From contig JACOUI010000384.1 in assembly GCA_016177915.1 (NCBI GenBank), positions 1 through 43,866 on the forward strand: 43,866 nucleotides of DNA, in the 5' to 3' direction. The notes below the pieces were generated by a model. The model searched no databases, had not been told where the DNA came from, and saw only the letters and a program-made list of their open reading frames with translations. The translations under genes and the position numbers were made by a program. Positions within the stretch are counted from its first letter, which is position 1; every line of letters begins with the position of its first letter. Of this stretch, positions 34,374 to 42,358 are shown in pieces. This DNA comes from Planctomycetia bacterium. GTDB taxonomy: Bacteria; Planctomycetota; Planctomycetia; Pirellulales; S012-138.

Positions 34374-35711
34374 ATGGACGGTGCCGCGATGGACAACCTC
34401 AGCGAGAGCGCCTGGCTGCGCTGGTGGCGGATCGCCGTGGTTGTGGCGGCGACCTTGATTCTTTGCTCGTGCCGCGCGCCGGGGATCGTGCCGGCGCTGC
34501 CGGAGGTGGGACCGGGCGCGGCCGCCGCGGTCTCGGACGGCGAACAGGCCAGCGCCTCGGTCGGCGATGAGGGGTCAATCGCTTCCGCCAGCGATCTTTC
34601 GACCATGCCGGCCGACGGCAACGTCGCCCTCGTTGGATACACGGAGGCCTACGACTTCGATCGCTCCGCCATTCGCGCCCCGACGCCCCTCGGCACGGCC
34701 ATGCAGCCGCCCGTCGTGGCGCCGCCGATGTTTGGCCCCCTTCCGCTGCCCGAACAGGTGATCGACCCGGCCTGGCAGCCGCACGGCATGCGAGCGCCCT
34801 GGCCGGAAGACGAGTACCTTGTGGACGGCGGCGACGCGCAGCCCCGCTCCAACGTGCTGCCGGATTGGACGCTGCGGGGCCTCGAGCAGGAAGACACGAT
34901 CGCGCATTACGACACGCTGGACGGGAGGACGGTGGTGGCGCCGTCGAACCGGGTCCACGTCTACGCCCCGCGGTTTTCGGCCGTGCGCAGCGTGACCCTA
35001 CCGGCTACCGCCTCACAGTCGGACGCCGTCGAGCACCACCATTTCAGCCGCCAGCTTGGCGAGAACCGAGAAGCCGCCGCCGCGACCGCCAGCACGCAAA
35101 ACCTGCAAGCCCGGGCGCAGGTCGGCGGCAAGCACGCCTCGGCCCTGCGGACGCGCGAGGGCGACGGGGTTGTGTCCAGTGCTCTCTTGCCAATCCAGTT
35201 CCAGAGCAAGCTCTTGCCGTACGAGGACCTCCAGGTCATCCGCACCGGCATCCACCAGCAGTGGGAGAAGCCCATGCTGGCCAAGGGCAAGAACGCCGCC
35301 GTCACGTGGTCGCACGACCTGGCCGTGGTGGCCCTCGTGCGCGGGCAGAGGGCGGCCGAGGTTTCCGGCGACCAGCGGGCCGAGGCGGTCTACACCTTCG
35401 ACACGCCGCCGGGCCGGCCCAAGCTGCGGATCGTGAAGGTCGCCTCGACGGACGCGGCCGCGCCGGGCGAAACGATCGACTTCACGCTGCGTTTCGACAA
35501 CGTGGGCGACCAGGCGGTCGGCAACGTGACGATCGCCGACAACCTGACGACGCGGCTGGAGTTCGTCGAGGGCAGCGCTCAGGCGAGCGTCAAGGCCGAC
35601 TTCTCGACGGAGGCCAACGAGGGCGGCTCGCTCGTCCTGCGGTGGGAAATCGCCGATCCGTTGGAGCCCGGCCAGGGCGGCGTCGTTCGGTTCCAGTGCC
35701 GCGTGCGGTAA
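34374..35711 (+). CDS. DUF11-domain lipoprotein
   Basis: N-terminal TM + 'LILCSC' lipobox; C-terminal 'KLRIVKVASTDAAAPGETIDFTLRFDNVGDQAVGNVTIADNLTTRLEFVEGSAQAS...LRWEIADPLEPGQGGVVRFQCRV'. Confidence 0.9.
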   Translation: MDGAAMDNLSESAWLRWWRIAVVVAATLILCSCRAPGIVPALPEVGPGAAAAVSDGEQASASVGDEGSIASASDLSTMPADGNVALVGYTEAYDFDRSAIRAPTPLGTAMQPPVVAPPMFGPLPLPEQVIDPAWQPHGMRAPWPEDEYLVDGGDAQPRSNVLPDWTLRGLEQEDTIAHYDTLDGRTVVAPSNRVHVYAPRFSAVRSVTLPATASQSDAVEHHHFSRQLGENREAAAATASTQNLQARAQVGGKHASALRTREGDGVVSSALLPIQFQSKLLPYEDLQVIRTGIHQQWEKPMLAKGKNAAVTWSHDLAVVALVRGQRAAEVSGDQRAEAVYTFDTPPGRPKLRIVKVASTDAAAPGETIDFTLRFDNVGDQAVGNVTIADNLTTRLEFVEGSAQASVKADFSTEANEGGSLVLRWEIADPLEPGQGGVVRFQCRVR

Positions 35712-35740
35712 TCTCCTTGACCGCCGTGACTGGGGTCGGT

Positions 35741-35768
35741 GGGGCACCCGGTACACCGGGTTCGCCCC
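35741..35768. terminator. Hairpin GGGGC-ACCCGG-TACA-CCGGGT-TC-GCCCC downstream of DUF11 gene (terminator or REP)
   Basis: Perfect inner 6-bp stem plus outer GGGGC/GCCCC; no clear T-tract. Confidence 0.4.
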
Positions 35769-35836
35769 CAGCGTCCCCGTCTCGCCGGTATCTTCGGCCG
35801 CGCAGTGGCGAATGCCTCCGCGCGATTCGCGACGCC

Positions 35837-36283
35837 TTATCTCGACGATCGCCCCTGACGCCGCTTGACGCGCCCGGGCGTCGCTCGCTTGCCTGCGCCA
35901 CCCGCCGGCTCCTCATCCGCCCCTTCCAGCTTTGCCACTGCCTTCCGCGGCGCGATCGCCCGGTAACTCTCGTCGACCGATTCCAAGAGCATCTCGAGCG
36001 GGACGGCGTCGCCCGGCTGGAACGTGGCCGAGACCCAGCCGCTTTTGCCCAGTCCGTAGCGCGTCGGAAAGGCGAAGGGGAGTTGCAGGGCCGCCTTGCC
36101 CGATTGCGGCAGCTTCACGGACAGGCCCAGCGTCTCCTTGTCCCAGCCCATGAACAAGAACACCTTGCCTTTGACCTTGAAGGCGCTGTGTTCCCAGGGG
36201 AAATCCTCGCGCGCGAGCGGGTACAAAAGCGCGTGCTTTCGGAGGGCGGATTCAACGCGGCGGAGGGGGTTGTTCCTGGGCAC
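35837..36283 (-). CDS. MmcQ/YjbR family protein
   Basis: 'ALRKHALLYPLAREDFPWEHSAFKVKGKVFLFMGWDKETLGLSVKLP'; GTG start at 36283 preferred over ATG 36337, which falls in the TA promoter. Confidence 0.8.
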   Translation of the reverse strand: MPRNNPLRRVESALRKHALLYPLAREDFPWEHSAFKVKGKVFLFMGWDKETLGLSVKLPQSGKAALQLPFAFPTRYGLGKSGWVSATFQPGDAVPLEMLLESVDESYRAIAPRKAVAKLEGADEEPAGGAGKRATPGRVKRRQGRSSR

Positions 36284-36315
36284 GAGTGAATCCGAGGGAG
36301 CTTGCTTGCCTGCGA

Positions 36316-36353
36316 TTGCCAACTGTCTGACAATCATGCTATAATGTCAGACA
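36316..36353 (+). promoter_or_regulatory. Putative sigma70-like promoter and operator palindrome for the RHH-PIN operon
   Basis: TTGCCA (36316-36321) - 18 bp - TATAAT (36340-36345); inverted repeat TGTCTGACA (36324-36332) / TGTCAGACA (36345-36353); AAGGAGG SD at 36353-36359. Confidence 0.75.
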
Positions 36354-36363
36354 AGGAGGCCCC

Positions 36364-36612
36364 ATGTCAACCGGCCGCATCACCCTTCGCGTTGACGAAG
36401 TGCTCCAGGAAAAGCTGGGGACGCTGGCTCAGGCTGCCGGCAAGTCAGAATCTCAGATCGTGCGCGAGGCGCTCGAAGACTACTTGTCGCGGCACACTGT
36501 GGTGACGTGCTACGACGTGGCCAAGAAGGCTGGCATTATCGGCTGTGTCAAGGGTGGCCCGAAGGACATGAGCACCAACCGAAAATACATGGAAGGGTTC
36601 GGGCGTGATTGA
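36364..36612 (+). CDS. Ribbon-helix-helix (CopG/VapB-type) antitoxin
   Basis: MSTGRITLRVDEVLQEKLGTLAQAAGKSESQIVREALEDYLSRH; upstream of PIN gene, 8-nt overlap. Confidence 0.88.
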   Translation: MSTGRITLRVDEVLQEKLGTLAQAAGKSESQIVREALEDYLSRHTVVTCYDVAKKAGIIGCVKGGPKDMSTNRKYMEGFGRD

Positions 36613-37042
36613 GGGCCGGCTCCACACGCGCGTGCTCGTCGACGCCGGTCCCTTGGTGGCCATCTTCCGCCGCGACGACCAACACCACGCCGCATGCCTG
36701 GACGCGCTCAGGACGATCGTGCCGCCGCTTCTCACCTCCTGGCCCGTCGTCACCGAGGCCGCCTGGCTGCTGCGCGGCTCACCGCCAGCGCTTCAAAAGC
36801 TGCTGAGCGGCCCCGCCGACGCGCTGTTTCAGTTCTTGCCGCTGGACGAAACCTCGCTGCCGGAACTGGCGACTTTGCTCGGCAAATACCGCAACCTGCA
36901 GGTGCAGCTTGCGGATGTGTCCCTGGTTCATCTGGCGGTGCGCGAAAAGATCGACACCGTCTTCACTCTCGACCGGCGCGATTTCTCCGTGATGCGCGGC
37001 GCGGGCAACCGGGCATTTCGGCTGCTGCCCGAGTTATCCTAA
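36605..37042 (+). CDS. PIN-domain (VapC-type) toxin
   Basis: 'VLVDAGPLVAIFRRDDQHHAACLDAL...LADVSLVHLAVREKIDTVFTLDRRDFSVMR' with conserved acidic PIN residues. Confidence 0.92.
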   Translation: MIEGRLHTRVLVDAGPLVAIFRRDDQHHAACLDALRTIVPPLLTSWPVVTEAAWLLRGSPPALQKLLSGPADALFQFLPLDETSLPELATLLGKYRNLQVQLADVSLVHLAVREKIDTVFTLDRRDFSVMRGAGNRAFRLLPELS

Positions 37043-37067
37043 CTCTCGATGGCGTGCCCGCCGCCTT

Positions 37068-37283
37068 TCAGGCGCCAGCGTTTTGCCGGCTGCGCCAGTC
37101 CTCCAGGTGCTTCCGCGCCGCGTCGAGAAGCTCTTCGTCCTCGACGTCCCAGATCGCCTCGTTCGTTGGGCCTTTGGCCAGGTACGAGACGTTGGCCACC
37201 AATTGGCCGAAGCGGACCTCGGGGCAGCAGGCGCAAAGCTCACTGAGAACGCGAAGCAGCTCTTGTCGGGTATTCATACTCAT
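37068..37283 (-). CDS. Small hypothetical protein
   Basis: 71 aa MSMNTRQELLRVLSELCACCPEVRFGQLVANVSYLAKGPTNEAIWDVEDEELLDAARKHLEDW. Confidence 0.7.
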   Translation of the reverse strand: MSMNTRQELLRVLSELCACCPEVRFGQLVANVSYLAKGPTNEAIWDVEDEELLDAARKHLEDWRSRQNAGA

Positions 37284-37306
37284 CGCAATCAGGCCTCCGA
37301 TACTTG

Positions 37307-38479
37307 CTACGGCGATTTGTCGGGATGAAAGATCCGCTCCAGCGCCGCGCGAGCGGCGTCAATCCTACCAGCCGCGATGTGTCGGTGCGCCAGATTGAGC
37401 GCTTCCACGTGACGCCGCAGGAAGGGGACTGCGTCGCAAGGCGAAGGAGCATCTCGGACAAGCCGCGCGACGATCGCGCGCTCCAGGTCCGCCAGGCCCT
37501 GGCGCGTGACGGCGCTCGTGGCGATGCCGGACGGCCGGTCCGCGGCGGGAGACGGCGGCAGGTCGCACTTCGTATGGACGACGAGCGGATCGGGGATTTC
37601 GCGGAGCAATTCGGCGTCGGCCGCAGTCCAGGGCTGGCTGGCGTCGCACAAAAGAAGCACCAGGTCGGCCGACTCGATCTGCTTCCGCGCGCGCTCGATC
37701 CCCTGTTGCTCGATGTCTCCCGCGGCGTCCCCCTCCATGCCTCCGTCCGCGGCCCGCAGGCCCGCCGTGTCGGAAAGCTCCACCGGCCAGCCGTCCAGGG
37801 CCACGAGCGCGGTGACGACGTCGCGGGTCGTGCCGGGCTGGTCGAAGACGATCGCCCGCTCGTAGCCGGCCAGTGCGTTCGTAAGGCTGCTTTTGCCGAC
37901 GTTGGGCCGGCCGGCGAGGACGACGCGAAAGGGGCTGGTCAGGTGCAGGCCGACGTGCTGGCGGAAGACGAGACGGACAATCGTGTCCATCGCGGTCGCG
38001 CCGTCGCCGCGACCCAGGGCATCGAGCGCGGCGCGGACCTCGCGCGACAGTGCCCCGGCAGCCTGATCGAGCAGGATCGCCGCCACGCGCTCCGTGGGCG
38101 CGCGGGCCAACTCGATGAGCGCTTCGACGCAGATCGCGTCGGGCGAGCGGGCCGCGATCCAATCGCTCCAGGACGCAATTCGGCAGCCGTGCCGCGAAAG
38201 CCATTCCAGGAGACTTCGCGCGGCGGCCGGTCCGCCGTGACAGTGAATCTCGACGGCGTCTCGATCGCGGCGGCAGACGACGACTTCCTCGCGGCCGTGC
38301 TCGAGCGGCCAATGTCCGAAATACACTCGGCCGCTTTCCAGCGGATCGGCGATTCGTGCCTGCGCCGGCTGGAATCCCATTCGCACGACGTCGCCAGCGC
38401 GGGACCCTTCGACGCGGATCGTGGCCAGCGCGCCGCGCCCGGCGGGGGTGAGGAGATAGGCTCGGGGCGGGCTGCTCAT
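37307..38479 (-). CDS. Divergent MnmE/TrmE-like GTPase
   Basis: 'DAVEIHCHGGPAAARSLLEWL'; G1 GRPNVGKSS, G2-like PGTTRDV, G3 DTAGLR, G4 TKCD; C-terminus ERIFHPDKSP lacks FCIGK. Confidence 0.88.
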   Translation of the reverse strand: MSSPPRAYLLTPAGRGALATIRVEGSRAGDVVRMGFQPAQARIADPLESGRVYFGHWPLEHGREEVVVCRRDRDAVEIHCHGGPAAARSLLEWLSRHGCRIASWSDWIAARSPDAICVEALIELARAPTERVAAILLDQAAGALSREVRAALDALGRGDGATAMDTIVRLVFRQHVGLHLTSPFRVVLAGRPNVGKSSLTNALAGYERAIVFDQPGTTRDVVTALVALDGWPVELSDTAGLRAADGGMEGDAAGDIEQQGIERARKQIESADLVLLLCDASQPWTAADAELLREIPDPLVVHTKCDLPPSPAADRPSGIATSAVTRQGLADLERAIVARLVRDAPSPCDAVPFLRRHVEALNLAHRHIAAGRIDAARAALERIFHPDKSP

Positions 38480-38495
38480 CGATCGTGCCTGCCCA

Positions 38496-38927
38496 CTACG
38501 GCTTCCGGTGCACCGCGATCTGCTGCTGAATCCACCGCTCCAGCTCGTCCCAGTCGACCGGCGGCAGCTTCGACAGGTCCGGCCGCAGCCGGGCCGCGTC
38601 GCGCAAATACACGTGCGCGATCTCCGTGTGCGACTTGTCCGTGTTCCAGTGAATCAAAACGCGGACGCACTTCGCAAGCGCGCCGGGCACGGCGATTTCG
38701 TGCCCGCACAAGAGGGCCTGGTCGATCCAGCCAAGCTGCCGGGCGGCCAGGGCGGGAAACTCGGCGTTGAGGTCGGGCGTGGTCGTGAACAGGGCGCTGG
38801 CGACGTCCTTGGCCTCGATGCCGTTGAGGCGGATCAAGAGCGCCAGCATCTGGCGCGTGGCGGCCAGGATTTCTTCGCGATCGTTTCTGTCCACGGACGT
38901 GGCGCCGCGGACGCCTCGGCACATCAT
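38496..38927 (-). CDS. aroH: Monofunctional chorismate mutase, AroH class
   Basis: [32 protein letters not shown]...[20 protein letters not shown]...[26 protein letters not shown]...[15 protein letters not shown]. Confidence 0.93.
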   Translation of the reverse strand: MMCRGVRGATSVDRNDREEILAATRQMLALLIRLNGIEAKDVASALFTTTPDLNAEFPALAARQLGWIDQALLCGHEIAVPGALAKCVRVLIHWNTDKSHTEIAHVYLRDAARLRPDLSKLPPVDWDELERWIQQQIAVHRKP

Positions 38928-39109
38928 GGGACGACCCAATCTTTGTGACGACGCCGCACGCAGCGCCGTTTGCTCGATTATAGCACTTGGCGCTCGTGGG
39001 CGGCACCGTGCGATTGCATAGGCGACGACGCTCGAAGAGTGGGGCAAGGAGCGGTACGCTTCTGACGGCGCCGACGGCGTTTTCCAGCCCAAACTGCGGA
39101 GGAGGAAAC

Positions 39110-39592
39110 ATGACCATCGAAGTCACGAGCACGGCCTTTGCGGCCGGCCAGCCCGTCCCCAGAAAACACACCGGCGACGGAGTCGACCACTCGCCGCCGC
39201 TCTCCTGGTCGGCCGGGCCGGCGGGCACGAAAAGCTGGGCCCTGATCTGCGACGACCCGGACGCCCCGACGCCCGAGCCGTGGGTCCACTGGCTGATCTA
39301 CAATCTGCCTGCCGGCACCACTTCGCTGCCGGAGAACGTCGCCGCCACGCCGACGCTTGGCGCCCCGGCCGGCGCCGCCCAGGGAAAGAACTCCTGGGGC
39401 AGCGGGCGGACGAACGGCTACCGCGGCCCGGCCCCGCCGCCGGGGCACGGCGTTCATCACTACCACTTCAAAGTCTACGCGCTCGATGCGGAGCTGAACC
39501 TGAAGCCTGGACTCGACAAGAAGGCCCTGCTGGCGGCGATGAAGGGGCATGTGCTGGATGAGGGGGAGCTGGTGGGGACGTATCAAAGGTAG
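39110..39592 (+). CDS. YbhB/YbcL family (PEBP-like) protein
   Basis: [66 protein letters not shown]. Confidence 0.95.
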   Translation: MTIEVTSTAFAAGQPVPRKHTGDGVDHSPPLSWSAGPAGTKSWALICDDPDAPTPEPWVHWLIYNLPAGTTSLPENVAATPTLGAPAGAAQGKNSWGSGRTNGYRGPAPPPGHGVHHYHFKVYALDAELNLKPGLDKKALLAAMKGHVLDEGELVGTYQR

Positions 39593-39646
39593 CGAGCGGA
39601 GTTCGGAGCGGCGGGTTTGGAGTTCGCGCTTTCTGGCGATGGAAAG

Positions 39647-39676
39647 AGCTGGGCGGAGTTACTCCGCCCAGCTTTT
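39647..39676. terminator. Bidirectional rho-independent terminator between convergent genes
   Basis: AAAG upstream; AGCTGGGCGGAG-TTA-CTCCGCCCAGCT perfect 12-bp stem, then TTT. Confidence 0.85.
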
Positions 39677-39695
39677 GCATGCGAGCGATGATAGG

Positions 39696-40010
39696 TTACC
39701 GTTCGCCGGTGCCGCCGCAGGTGGGGCAGAACTTGTAGCGCTGGCCCGATCCGCCGCAGCTTTGGCAGGTGTTGCCCGATTCGCTCACGCCGTCGCCGCC
39801 GCAGACGGCGCAGGACGAGAGCACCTGGCCGGAGCCGCCGCAGGTGCCGCATTTCTTGGGCTGGCTCGTGTCCCCGGCGACGAGCACCTGGCAGTCATGA
39901 CAAGAGCAAGCGCCGAAGGCATGCTTCCGTGCCAGGCCCGCGCCGGTCGCCACCGCGCCCAGCGTCAGACCCACGAGCAGCACACACGCGATCGACAAGA
40001 GCCTCTTCAT
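39696..40010 (-). CDS. Secreted/membrane-anchored DnaJ-type CxxCxGxG zinc-finger protein
   Basis: Signal MKRLLSIACVLLVGLTLGAVATGAG; CGTCGGSGQ, CAVCGGDGV, CQSCGGSGQ, CPTCGGTGE; no J domain. Confidence 0.85.
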   Translation of the reverse strand: MKRLLSIACVLLVGLTLGAVATGAGLARKHAFGACSCHDCQVLVAGDTSQPKKCGTCGGSGQVLSSCAVCGGDGVSESGNTCQSCGGSGQRYKFCPTCGGTGER

Positions 40011-40036
40011 GGTCGCACCTTTCTTTGTTGGGTCCT

Positions 40037-40091
40037 GTAGGGCGGCCTTTCCAGGCCGCCGCGCACAGACGGCCCGGAAGGGCCGTCCTAC
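40037..40091. repeat. REPIN-like pair GTAGGGCGGCCTTTCCAGGCCGCC ... GACGGCCCGGAAGGGCCGTCCTAC
   Basis: Inverted units with two compensatory stem pair changes. Confidence 0.9.
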
Positions 40092-40301
40092 GGGTTGATT
40101 TCCGTCCTCACCCTTAGAAACGACCGGCGGCAAGGCGATGTGACACCTGGCGCGAGAAAAAACGGGCCATCGGACGGCGGCGTGGACTGCACGTTGCGAC
40201 ATCTTGTTATCCCGCGTGACAGCCGCTACCGAGGCGCCTACCATGACGACGCCGCAATTCGTGTTTTGACACTTCCAGGGTTCCACAGTTCAGGTTCGAC
40301 C

Positions 40302-42338
40302 ATGGCTCGCCGAAATAAGGCATCCATCGTTCTCCTGGTCCTGCTCCTCGGAAGGCCGGCAGTTGCCGCTGCGCAGGTCTTCCCGGAACGGGACTGGCTG
40401 GCAGCCTCGCCCGAAAGCCAAGGAATGTCGAGCAAGGCCCTCGCGGCCGCGGCGGACTACGCACAGAAGCACGGCGGCCTCTCCGGCTGCGTCGTCCGGC
40501 ACGGCTATCTCATCCACGAGTGGGGCGACCCGAGAAAACTGGCCGACATCAAGTCGGCCACCAAGGGCAGCATCGGCGCCACGCTGCTGGGACTGGCGGT
40601 CGACGACGGGCTTTTGAAGCTCGACGACCTGGCACAGAAACACTATCCGAAGATCGGGACGGAAGAGCCCGAGGACCGCACGAAAGGCTGGCTGGAGCGG
40701 ATCACCGTTCGGCACCTGGCCACGATGACGGCCGGATTCGACGACGGCCGGCCGCCGCTTTTGGTCTACGAGCCAGGAAAGAAGGGCATCTACAGCAACG
40801 ACACCTCGAACATGCTGGCCGAGCTGCTCACCCTCAAGTTCGGCGAGGACTTGCGCGACGTGTTCAGGCGGCGCGTGATGGACTCCATCGGCGCGCCGGC
40901 GTCCGAATGGGCCTGGCGCGAAAACGCCTTTCGCCCCAAATCGATCGACGACGTGAAGAGCCGGGAGTTCGCCTCGGGCATCACGATCACGCACCGCACG
41001 TTGGCGCGGATCGGATACCTGTATCTGCGCGACGGAGAGTGGAACGGCCGGCGGATTCTCTCGAAGGAGTTTATCCGCGAGGCCACGCGGCCGACCGACC
41101 TGCCGTCGTTCGTTCCCTACTACGCCTTCTACTGGGGCAGCAACGCCAAAGGAACCTATGCCGACATGCCCAAGGACGCGTACTGGGCGCTGGGGCTGGG
41201 CGACAGCTTCGTCGTCGTCTGCCCGAGCCTCGACGTCGTCGCCGTGCGGCTCGGCGTGGGTTCGAACAAGTCGCGATTGCCCGGCGACGACGACGACACG
41301 AACTGGGGCAAGCGAGTGGAAGGATTTTTCAAGATCGTCGCACAGGCCGCAGGCGATCCCTACCCACAAAGCCCGGTGATCAAGGGCGTGACCTGGGCGC
41401 CGAAGGCGGAGATCGTCCGGCAGGCGAAGGGGAGCGACAACTGGCCGATGACCTGGGGCGACGACGACCGGCTCTACACGGCCTATGGCGACGGGAACGG
41501 CTTTGACCCGAAGGTGCCGGAGAAGCTGAGCCTGGGGCTGGCCTGGCTGGAAGGCTCGCCGCGGGACTTCAGCGGCACAAACCTCCGTTCGCCGACGGCC
41601 GAGCAGAAGGGCGACGGAAAAGCGGGAAAAAAGGCCAGCGGAATGCTGATGGTGGAGGGTGTGCTCCACGTGTGGGTGCGCAATGCGGGCAACTCGCAGC
41701 TTGCCTGGTCCGGCGACCACGGCAAAACGTGGACGTGGAGCGACTGGAAATTCACGACCAGCTTCGGCTGCCCGACGTTTCTCAACTTCGGGCGAGACTA
41801 CGCCGGGGCGCGGGACGAGTACGTCTACGTGTACTCGCCGGACTCCAATAGCGCCTACGAAGCGGCCGATCGCACGGTGCTGGCTCGCGTGCCGAAGCGA
41901 CGGATTCGCGACCGCGACGCTTACGAGTTCTTCTGTCAGCTCGACGGACGAGGCGAGCCGGTTTGGACGAAGGACATTGGCCAACGGGGGGCGGTCTTCG
42001 CTTACAAGGGCCGGTGCTACCGATCGACCGTGACCTATCATGCTGCGCTGCGGCGCTACTTGCTCGTGCAAGTTCGTGCCGACATCGACGGCCGGCCAGC
42101 GGACCCGCGCTTCGAGGGGGGCTTTGGCATTTACGATGCGCCGGAGCCTTGGGGCCCTTGGACGACGGCGTTTTTTACGGAGAAGTGGGACGTCGGCCCT
42201 GGCGAAACGGCGGGTTTTCCGACGAAATGGATGAGCTCGGACGGCGCGACGGCGCACCTGGTTTTCTCGGGGGACGATTGCTTCTCGGTGCGACGGGTCC
42301 AATTCGCGATTGATCGGACCTCGGTCAATGCCAAGTGA
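40302..42338 (+). CDS. Secreted serine hydrolase (beta-lactamase/PBP-like) fused to a C-terminal beta-propeller/DUF4185-like domain
   Basis: Signal peptide; SxxK 'SATKGSIGATLLGLAVDDGLLKLDD', 'YSN'; C-terminal 'LAWSGDHGKTWTWSDWKFTTSFGCPTFLNFGRDY' propeller-like. Confidence 0.87.
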   Translation: MARRNKASIVLLVLLLGRPAVAAAQVFPERDWLAASPESQGMSSKALAAAADYAQKHGGLSGCVVRHGYLIHEWGDPRKLADIKSATKGSIGATLLGLAVDDGLLKLDDLAQKHYPKIGTEEPEDRTKGWLERITVRHLATMTAGFDDGRPPLLVYEPGKKGIYSNDTSNMLAELLTLKFGEDLRDVFRRRVMDSIGAPASEWAWRENAFRPKSIDDVKSREFASGITITHRTLARIGYLYLRDGEWNGRRILSKEFIREATRPTDLPSFVPYYAFYWGSNAKGTYADMPKDAYWALGLGDSFVVVCPSLDVVAVRLGVGSNKSRLPGDDDDTNWGKRVEGFFKIVAQAAGDPYPQSPVIKGVTWAPKAEIVRQAKGSDNWPMTWGDDDRLYTAYGDGNGFDPKVPEKLSLGLAWLEGSPRDFSGTNLRSPTAEQKGDGKAGKKASGMLMVEGVLHVWVRNAGNSQLAWSGDHGKTWTWSDWKFTTSFGCPTFLNFGRDYAGARDEYVYVYSPDSNSAYEAADRTVLARVPKRRIRDRDAYEFFCQLDGRGEPVWTKDIGQRGAVFAYKGRCYRSTVTYHAALRRYLLVQVRADIDGRPADPRFEGGFGIYDAPEPWGPWTTAFFTEKWDVGPGETAGFPTKWMSSDGATAHLVFSGDDCFSVRRVQFAIDRTSVNAK

Positions 42339-42358
42339 GACGGCGGCAGGCGCCAATC

